Assembly: GCA_937996765.1 (NCBI GenBank) | Contig: CALKUG010000217.1 | Coordinates: forward strand, 1-31,640 | Direction: 5' to 3' | DNA: 31,640 nt | DNA from: an uncultured Ignavibacteria bacterium | GTDB taxonomy: Bacteria; Bacteroidota; Ignavibacteria; Ignavibacteriales; Ignavibacteriaceae | In this document: one piece after another, positions 25,923 to 31,640 of the stretch | Position numbering within the stretch: the first letter of the stretch is position 1 | Layout: each line of letters starts with the position of its first letter | Made by a program: the position numbers and the translations under genes | Notes under the pieces: generated by a model | Seen by the model: only the letters and a program-made list of their open reading frames with translations | The model's database searches: none | Told to the model about the DNA's origin: nothing

Positions 25923-27284
25923 TTACACGATTCCTTGATCAATCATTGAATCGGCCACCTTAAGGAATCCTGCTATGTTAGCACCTGCAACATAATTACC
26001 TTCGAGGCCGTAGCGGCTTGAAGCTGCGATACAAGAAGCATGAATATCCTTCATAATGGTCTGTAAACGAGCATCTACTTCTTCACGTCCCCATCCAAGA
26101 CGCATACTGTTTTGCGACATTTCGAGTCCGGATACTGCAACACCGCCTGCGTTAGCAGCTTTGCCGGGAGCGTAGAGAATCTTAGAATCAACAAACACGT
26201 TAACGCCATCAAGATTTGTGGGCATATTTGCGCCTTCAGATACTACATAGATTCCATTGCGAACCAAATTAGCAGCATCTACTGCATTGATTTCATTTTG
26301 TGTAGCCGATGGGAATGCGCAATCAGCTTTGTGATTCCAAAGTGGATTAAACTGAGCAGATGGGTCGGTTTCAAAATATTGCGCAGTTGAGTATTTATCA
26401 GCATACTCTTTAATTCTGCCGCGTTTAACATTTTTCAGATCCATAAGAAATGCAAGTTTCTCAGCATCAATACCGGCTTCATCATAAATGTAACCATTGG
26501 AATCGCTCAGGGTAAGAGCTGTGCCGCCGAGTTGAAGAATTTTTTCCACTGTATATTGAGCAACGTTACCACTTCCTGAAACCAAACATTTTTTACCTTC
26601 AAGGGTTTGACTCTTTGTTTTAAGCATCTCTTGTGCAAAATAAACCGCACCGTAACCGGTTGCTTCCGGACGGATTTTAGAACCGCCCCAATTGAGGCCT
26701 TTTCCGGTAAGCACACCGGTAAATTCATTGCGAAGTTTTTTGTACATGCCAAATAAGAAACCAATTTCACGTCCGCCTACACCAATATCACCTGCAGGAA
26801 CGTCGGTATCAGGACCTATGTGACGGAATAATTCCGACATAAAGCTTTGTGTAAATCTCATTACTTCGTTATCGGTTTTTCCTTTAGGGTCAAAGTCGGA
26901 ACCACCTTTTCCACCACCCATAGGGAGAGTAGTGAGACTATTTTTGAAAACTTGTTCAAAAGCTAAAAATTTCAAAATACCCAAATTTACAGAAGGATGG
27001 AAACGAAGACCGCCTTTATAAGGTCCAATGGCGCTGTTCATTTCAATTCTAAAACCTCTGTTTACTCTTACTTCACCTTGATCATCAACCCAGGGAACAC
27101 GGAACATAATAACGCGCTCGGGCTCTACAATTCTTTCAAGAATTTTTTTACGTCTGTACTCAGGATTTTTATCCAGTACAACTGATAACGAATCAGCAAC
27201 TTCTGTTACTGCCTGGTGGAATTCAGGTTCTGCGGGATTTTTTGCCTTTACTTCGGCTATGAGATTTTTGATGTACTCTGACAT
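25923..27284 (-). CDS. gdhA: glutamate dehydrogenase, NADP-type (assimilatory)
   Basis: The 453-residue enzyme is of the E. coli GdhA class, which usually aminates 2-oxoglutarate with NADPH. Visible are the substrate-site IGPYKGGLRFHP (Lys90), the catalytic-lysine block PMGGGKGGSDFDPKGK (Lys126), PAGDIGVGGREIG (Asp166), and the Rossmann motif VSGSGNVAQY (235-244). The second strand reads LTLSDSNG, close to the NADP enzyme of E. coli. The ATG has GGAGT 4 nt upstream (27289-27293). It is a single-gene unit: 494 bp of non-coding DNA upstream and a strong terminator downstream. Cofactor preference is inferred from similarity. Confidence 0.95.
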   Translation of the reverse strand: MSEYIKNLIAEVKAKNPAEPEFHQAVTEVADSLSVVLDKNPEYRRKKILERIVEPERVIMFRVPWVDDQGEVRVNRGFRIEMNSAIGPYKGGLRFHPSVNLGILKFLAFEQVFKNSLTTLPMGGGKGGSDFDPKGKTDNEVMRFTQSFMSELFRHIGPDTDVPAGDIGVGGREIGFLFGMYKKLRNEFTGVLTGKGLNWGGSKIRPEATGYGAVYFAQEMLKTKSQTLEGKKCLVSGSGNVAQYTVEKILQLGGTALTLSDSNGYIYDEAGIDAEKLAFLMDLKNVKRGRIKEYADKYSTAQYFETDPSAQFNPLWNHKADCAFPSATQNEINAVDAANLVRNGIYVVSEGANMPTNLDGVNVFVDSKILYAPGKAANAGGVAVSGLEMSQNSMRLGWGREEVDARLQTIMKDIHASCIAASSRYGLEGNYVAGANIAGFLKVADSMIDQGIV

Positions 27285-27566
27285 ACATACTCCGTTATGC
27301 TAAAAATGTTTTAATAAAATAATTGTTAGAGAATTTATGAAATAACCAAGGTGTAAATGAGGATGGGAGGTATTGAAACGGAAAAGAGGAAAATTGAGGA
27401 GAATTTTTTGCATAGAAATAGGGCCGGCAGGGAAGTGCCCAAACCCTGCTGTTAGAAGAGAGATTTTGTTCTGCCCAAATCGTAATAACCTCTGAAACTT
27501 CTTTATGAGAAGGATTATTCCATTGCCCACTTAAGCTTTTGACTCAAGGGTAAGATTGTTGTGAGA

Positions 27567-27594
27567 AAATTACGAAGATTTATAATAATGTCAA
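27567..27594 (-). promoter_or_regulatory. possible gdhA promoter
   Basis: A perfect TTGACA (27594-27589) and, 16 nt further, TAATTT (27572-27567) on the minus strand, about 285 bp before the gdhA start. The -10 match is weak, keeping only the T, A and final T, and the distance is long. Confidence 0.25.
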
Positions 27595-27736
27595 GCGAAA
27601 ATCTTTACAGATTTTTTGGAATAAAGGTAGAGTATAAGAAGTTTTAGGAAACAGAGCAGGATTAGTAGAAAAAATGTTTGCGAAATTAATCCATACTTTA
27701 ATAGATAAGTTGATTGAGTTGTAAATCTTTAAATGT

Positions 27737-27772
27737 TTTTTTGGAGTCCCGAATAAACGGGACTCCAAAAAA
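27737..27772. terminator. hairpin after the TPR-CHAT gene, polarity unusual
   Basis: A perfect 15-bp inverted repeat (arms 27737-27751 and 27758-27772, 6-nt loop) whose GC core is GGAGTCCCG/CGGGACTCC. It ends 6 bp after the TPR-CHAT stop codon, so it is well placed to end that transcript. On both strands the T-run precedes the GC core and the A-run follows it, the reverse of a normal intrinsic terminator; the A and T runs pair with each other as the base of the stem. Confidence 0.5.
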
Positions 27773-27778
27773 CATAAA

Positions 27779-30700
27779 TTACTTCCACGAACCAACAAGC
27801 AAAAACGGCGCCCAGAAATAAGGATGTGTGTAACCTTCGGCTGTTGATAGATAGAGCTGTGCTTCACGTAGTGCATCTGTTTTATTCATGGTTTTAAGGT
27901 TGTTGTAAAACCGCGTCATCAAGGTGGATGTTGCTGCATCATCAACCTGCCATAGGGTTGCAATAACCGAAGGAATACCTATATCTCTAAACGCTGAGGC
28001 AGTTGTTACCGGCCAACCTTCTGTGAGATTGAATGTTACTGCTGTTTCACAAGCGGAAAGAGTTACGAGGTCGTAATTTTCAAGAGATTGCATTTCCCAG
28101 ATATCCGTAATTTTAAAACGTCCGTCATCTCCCGGTTTTTTAGGGTCGGGTGCTAAAACAAGATAGGAGTTTTCGATACTGTTGTAATCGAGTATTCCGT
28201 GTGTTGCCAAATGCAAAACATTAAACTCGGTGTTTGTCTCGTAGAGAGTTGTTCGTGTAGCTTTGTCACCAACAAGAATACGGGAACCGGGGAAAATACC
28301 CTTGAGCTCGTTAACTTCATTTTCTGCATAAGGCAGTGATTTATCGGGATTACCCATTGCAAATAAATTATAACCGGTGGTAACTTTTTGCTCATCTAAA
28401 AAGTTAAGACGGTTGCTGTAGAAAATAGAATAATCGTACATCAGGTAGGTAAAACCGGAATCAGCTTGCGGATAACCTAATACTTGAAATGGTAAATAAT
28501 ATAATGAGCCATTGGGTATAACAGCTATGTTTTTCTTGTTTGCAATTACATCCTTAATAGGTTCCCATAACGTGTTATACAAATCATAAGAGAGTTGGAA
28601 AAACTCTTTTTGATTCTCGGGTTGTTTAACCGTAACATCTTGCTTGGGTGCAAATCCGCGTTGTCTTACACCTTCGATAGAAAATACCGGAGTTTTAAGT
28701 ATGTTGTACAACGCCTGAATTTTTAACTCAAGTTGTTTTTGCGGAACATCTATAATTGTTGCATATACGGAATCTTTTGTGGCAACAAATATGTAAGTGT
28801 TTTTCTCGGCAATAAGGTAAAGCAACACAGCCATATCACCGTCTAACTTTTCTTTTGCTTCTTTAAAACTCTGTAAGTCAACGGTATTGCTTAGGTGGTC
28901 GCGCATTGTGGGGTCGCGCCTAATGGTAGTGTTTACAAAAGAGTTATACTCTTTTTGTGAAACAACCTTCTTTTGTTGAAGAGTTTGAATTAGTTCCTTA
29001 TTCTGCTGCTCAACCGGCTTTGCAAGTTGCTTATTGAGTTCGTTATCAATTTGATCGAGCTCAGTTTTTTTGAGTCGGTCTTCTTGAACAATTTTGTTTT
29101 TTTCGGGATCTGCAAATGTTATGGTCATTTGTTTAAATTTATCTCTTAGTGCCTCGCTATTAGCTTTTTCGAGGAAAGCAAAGGCATCACCCGATTTATT
29201 GGCTTTAATGTAACGCTCAACAGCGGTAAAATACATTTGCGAAACCATTTGCTCGTTGGTAAACACAAGCCGCGCTTCTTCACCACCGGCAATTTTACCT
29301 TTGATACGTTCCACTACATTTACCGCCTCGCTAATGTAGTAGGTACTCGAATCGGGGTTGTTCGCTCTATCGTATAAATCACTCAGTAAAAAGAGTGGTT
29401 TCCAGAGGTATTTGTCCGAGCCGATTTCGTTGGCAAGTTTTACAGAAGCGAGTAAATAGCGCTTCGCACCGGCGGTTTCACCTTTTTTCAAAAGTAGATT
29501 TCCGTATATACCGTAAATTTCTACCATTGATTCGCGTGCCCCGGTCTTTTCGCTGAGAGCAAGCGCGACATCTAATTTTGCTTGGGCGGAGTCTAACACA
29601 CCTTGTTCAACTTTTAACCGTGCATAGGTTGTATATGCGGATGCAATGCGCCGTGGGTTTTCTAATTTCTCGGCAAGTTCCATACCCTCGCCTATCCACT
29701 TATCAGCCTCACCGAACTTTTTCTGATCAAGATACACTTCACCAATATTTACTCTCAACAAAGCAACAAAATCATTCTGAGCTCCAATGCCGGTGAGAAT
29801 TTTGTAGGCATCAAAGAATTGATTGAGAGCTTTATCGTAATTGCCCTGCCAGTAATAAATGGTGCCGATGTTGTTGATTGTTGTTGCAAGAACCCGGGGG
29901 TAGTCAAGTTTTTTGTAAAGGGAATCGGCGATAAGATAATTGGTTAAAGCAGCTTCATACTCACCCATTGATGAGTAAGTATTTCCAAGTCCTAAATAAG
30001 AATCAGCAACAGCCCAGGGGTTATCAAGTTCTTTTACTCGCTTTAAATTCTCTTTTTGTGAGCTGAGTGATTTTTCGAAATGACCTTGCATCCTTTGCAA
30101 ATCAGCAATACCTGCGTACGCATCAGCCGTTTTAGATTTGTTGTTAATAGAATCAGCAAGCACGAGGGCATAATCATAATATGCTTTGGAGGAGTCGAAG
30201 TTGCCTGAATTTGCATGAAGGCGACCAAGTGCAATAATCACATCCGCTTCTGTTGATTTGTCATCTGCATCTCGGGCTACATTCAAAGCAAACTGCATAT
30301 GTTCAAAAGCTTTTTTTGTTTTACCAAAATCATCATAAAGACTTGCAAGTAATCTGAATGCGTAAGATTCACCATACGATGATTTAGTTTCTTGTGATAA
30401 AGCGAGTGCTTCCTTAAAATACTTTTCAGCTTGTGCAAAGTCGAATAAAAAGAACTGAGATGCTAAACCAATGGATGTGAGAGTAAAAATTTTGTTGAAT
30501 TTTTCACCCATAGTGTTTTGCAATTCAAGCGCCTTTTTATAGTATTCAATACTCTCTTTGCCTTGCATACGCTCGTAAAAGGCATCACCAATTTTTGTGT
30601 ATAAGTCTGCAACTTCAACGTTGGACTCTAATTCCTGATAAATTGCAAGTGCTTTTTTGAAGTTGGCAAGGGCATTATCAAAATCTTTAATTTCTTTATA

Positions 30701-31640
30701 GTTTTCACCCACTTCTTTGGTTAATTCAGCGAGCTCATTTTTATCATTTATCCTCTCGAGCAACTCCTGGGCGAGTTTATACATCTCAAAAGCCTTTTTA
30801 GGCTGACCGCTTTCCTTGTAAAGAGATGCAAGTTTTTTTAGCGAATATAATTCACCTTTGGGGTCGTTAGCTTTTCTTCGTAGTTCAATAGCTTCATTGT
30901 GTGATTCAATTGCCAAGTTGTACTCACCGAGAGTCCAGTAGGTTTGTCCCATATTTGATTTTGAAAATCCGGCACCCTTGTAATCGCTATTCTTCATTTT
31001 TACTTGATAAGCCTGTTGGTAAAGCTCATTTGCGCGTTTGGATTCGCCTTTTTTCGAAAGTGAGTAAGCAATGTTATCCAAAGCATTTGCTTCCTGTTTT
31101 TCTTCGCCAAGCTTACGGTATAATTCACGTTCGCGCTCAAAATATTCGATCGCTTTAGGAAACTCACCCATTTTTTCGTAAAGTTTCCCTATTGAGCGTA
31201 ATAGGTCTGCAAGTGCATTAGTTGCTTCGAGTGAATTTTCGGCTTCAAGCAACTTCATTGCCTCTCCGTACGCCGTAAGTGCTTCTTGGAACTCGCCCAT
31301 ATTTTGATGACATACACCAAGACCTAAATAGGGTTTTGAAAGATTTGAATTACTCACCTCTTCAGGGTTGGTAAGTTGTAAGTTCTTTCTTACCTCAATA
31401 CTTGCCTTGTACTCACCCAAGGCCTCAGAGTAACGTGAGAGAGATACTAAATTACCCGCCAAATTATTGGTGGCAAACGACATCCCTTTTAAATCATTTG
31501 TTTTGCTAAAGTAGTCGCGGGAGATTTTATATTCTTCAATCGCATCATTATCTTTATCCTGAATATCGAAAATGCGACCTCGTGTGAAATAAGCCCATCC
31601 CAAATAATCGTTGTCATTTAATGCTTTGGCTATTCTTAAA
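27779..31640 (-). CDS. giant TPR-CHAT protein (caspase-like protease domain), N-terminus outside the window
   Basis: An open frame of 1287 codons reaching the right edge. The first methionine-like codon inside (TTG at 31601-31603) is not a start, because upstream codons (LRIAKALNDNDYLGW) continue a TPR helix pair. About 750 residues are tandem TPRs of the 34-40-residue type, with patterns such as ALxxYxxALxLxxxxG recurring about 18-20 times. A linker with a coiled-coil-prone charged region (EKNKIVQEDRLKKTELDQID) follows. The C-terminal ~320 residues are a CHAT (caspase HetF-associated with TPRs) domain with the catalytic dyad intact: His in LHLATHG (28199-28201) and Cys in TLSACETA (28049-28051), then IPSVIATLWQVDD and the closing HPYFWAPFLLVG. 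CHAT proteins are clan CD-type proteases used in signalling, defence and cell-death-like systems; the target is unknown. No partner gene is visible downstream. Confidence 0.92.
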   Translation of the reverse strand, partial: LRIAKALNDNDYLGWAYFTRGRIFDIQDKDNDAIEEYKISRDYFSKTNDLKGMSFATNNLAGNLVSLSRYSEALGEYKASIEVRKNLQLTNPEEVSNSNLSKPYLGLGVCHQNMGEFQEALTAYGEAMKLLEAENSLEATNALADLLRSIGKLYEKMGEFPKAIEYFERERELYRKLGEEKQEANALDNIAYSLSKKGESKRANELYQQAYQVKMKNSDYKGAGFSKSNMGQTYWTLGEYNLAIESHNEAIELRRKANDPKGELYSLKKLASLYKESGQPKKAFEMYKLAQELLERINDKNELAELTKEVGENYKEIKDFDNALANFKKALAIYQELESNVEVADLYTKIGDAFYERMQGKESIEYYKKALELQNTMGEKFNKIFTLTSIGLASQFFLFDFAQAEKYFKEALALSQETKSSYGESYAFRLLASLYDDFGKTKKAFEHMQFALNVARDADDKSTEADVIIALGRLHANSGNFDSSKAYYDYALVLADSINNKSKTADAYAGIADLQRMQGHFEKSLSSQKENLKRVKELDNPWAVADSYLGLGNTYSSMGEYEAALTNYLIADSLYKKLDYPRVLATTINNIGTIYYWQGNYDKALNQFFDAYKILTGIGAQNDFVALLRVNIGEVYLDQKKFGEADKWIGEGMELAEKLENPRRIASAYTTYARLKVEQGVLDSAQAKLDVALALSEKTGARESMVEIYGIYGNLLLKKGETAGAKRYLLASVKLANEIGSDKYLWKPLFLLSDLYDRANNPDSSTYYISEAVNVVERIKGKIAGGEEARLVFTNEQMVSQMYFTAVERYIKANKSGDAFAFLEKANSEALRDKFKQMTITFADPEKNKIVQEDRLKKTELDQIDNELNKQLAKPVEQQNKELIQTLQQKKVVSQKEYNSFVNTTIRRDPTMRDHLSNTVDLQSFKEAKEKLDGDMAVLLYLIAEKNTYIFVATKDSVYATIIDVPQKQLELKIQALYNILKTPVFSIEGVRQRGFAPKQDVTVKQPENQKEFFQLSYDLYNTLWEPIKDVIANKKNIAVIPNGSLYYLPFQVLGYPQADSGFTYLMYDYSIFYSNRLNFLDEQKVTTGYNLFAMGNPDKSLPYAENEVNELKGIFPGSRILVGDKATRTTLYETNTEFNVLHLATHGILDYNSIENSYLVLAPDPKKPGDDGRFKITDIWEMQSLENYDLVTLSACETAVTFNLTEGWPVTTASAFRDIGIPSVIATLWQVDDAATSTLMTRFYNNLKTMNKTDALREAQLYLSTAEGYTHPYFWAPFLLVGSWK

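Larger units (their letters stand above)
27285..27778. other. 494-bp non-coding stretch upstream of gdhA
   Basis: It contains the hairpin at 27737-27772, a candidate promoter at 27567-27594, a 7-bp-arm hairpin at 27598-27615, and a GCAGGG/CCCTGC hairpin near 27427-27449. I see no convincing gene: the two short minus-strand frames here have no family resemblance, no plausible composition and no ribosome-binding site. If the promoter candidate is right, gdhA has an unusually long leader of roughly 275 nt. Confidence 0.6.

Noticed and set aside
27300..27530. 76-codon minus-strand open frame upstream of gdhA
   Set aside because: Low-complexity composition, no recognisable motif and no ribosome-binding site; probably part of the gdhA leader or spacer.
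27580..27876. 98-codon minus-strand open frame overlapping the end of the TPR-CHAT gene
   Set aside because: It overlaps the CHAT domain in another frame and has no protein-like features.
30043..30234. Tandem repetitive signal within the TPR-CHAT gene as a DNA repeat array
   Set aside because: The periodicity is at protein level (TPR helices); the nucleotide sequence between units is diverged and not a DNA repeat.
27779..31640. TPR-CHAT as part of a type III-E CRISPR (Craspase) locus
   Set aside because: No repeat-spacer array and no cas gene in the window; TPR-CHAT proteins are common without CRISPR.

Overview
The window reads as a chromosomal segment of a Gram-negative bacterium of the Bacteroidota/Ignavibacteriota/Chlorobiota (FCB) group. 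It carries lipid A genes (lpxB, lpxK), a secreted protein with a type IX secretion (Por-type) C-terminal sorting domain, two hexameric glutamate dehydrogenases and a bacterial SMC. Base composition is AT-leaning and even along its length. Many starts have a recognisable Shine-Dalgarno (AGGAGG or GAGG), including three GTG starts, and the Bacteroidia-type promoter is not evident. I therefore favour a lineage outside class Bacteroidia, such as Ignavibacteria or Kapabacteria; this is inference. I saw no rRNA, tRNA, CRISPR array, transposase or phage gene.

Layout, left to right: almost everything is on the minus strand, so transcription runs from high to low coordinates. Positions 1-574 hold the N-terminal part of a secreted beta-helix protein cut by the left edge. 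ispD and queA (681-2386) overlap by 4 bp. ppdK (2498-5344) encodes pyruvate phosphate dikinase with a lysine/alanine-rich tail, flanked by two related hairpin elements. From 17136 down to 5401 a tight gene train runs: GH2-like membrane protein, smc, type IX-sorted protein, HAD phosphatase, lpxB, DUF374 acyltransferase, lpxK, mostly with 1-23 bp overlaps. It mixes envelope biogenesis with chromosome organisation.

The plus-strand rpsT (17405-17677) diverges from that train and converges, through a strong terminator, on a GlmU-like nucleotidyltransferase (17763-19265). A 60-residue PspC protein (plus strand) diverges from the latter across an intergenic region with a perfect palindrome and a 15-bp direct repeat.

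The region 19666-27284 is a nitrogen/carbon node. A gdhA-type glutamate dehydrogenase with its own terminator is followed by a four-gene coupled operon: a receiver-domain plus PEP/pyruvate-binding ATP-grasp fusion, a CxxC/CxxC small protein, a second glutamate dehydrogenase and an SDR-like protein of unknown function. After a 494-bp non-coding stretch, the right end (27779 to the edge) is filled by a giant TPR-CHAT protein with an intact His/Cys dyad, whose start lies outside the window.

The most unusual items are the receiver/PEP-binding/GDH operon, the apparently catalytically dead GH2 domain fused to a multi-pass membrane domain next to smc, the TPR-CHAT protein, and the basic tail on PPDK.
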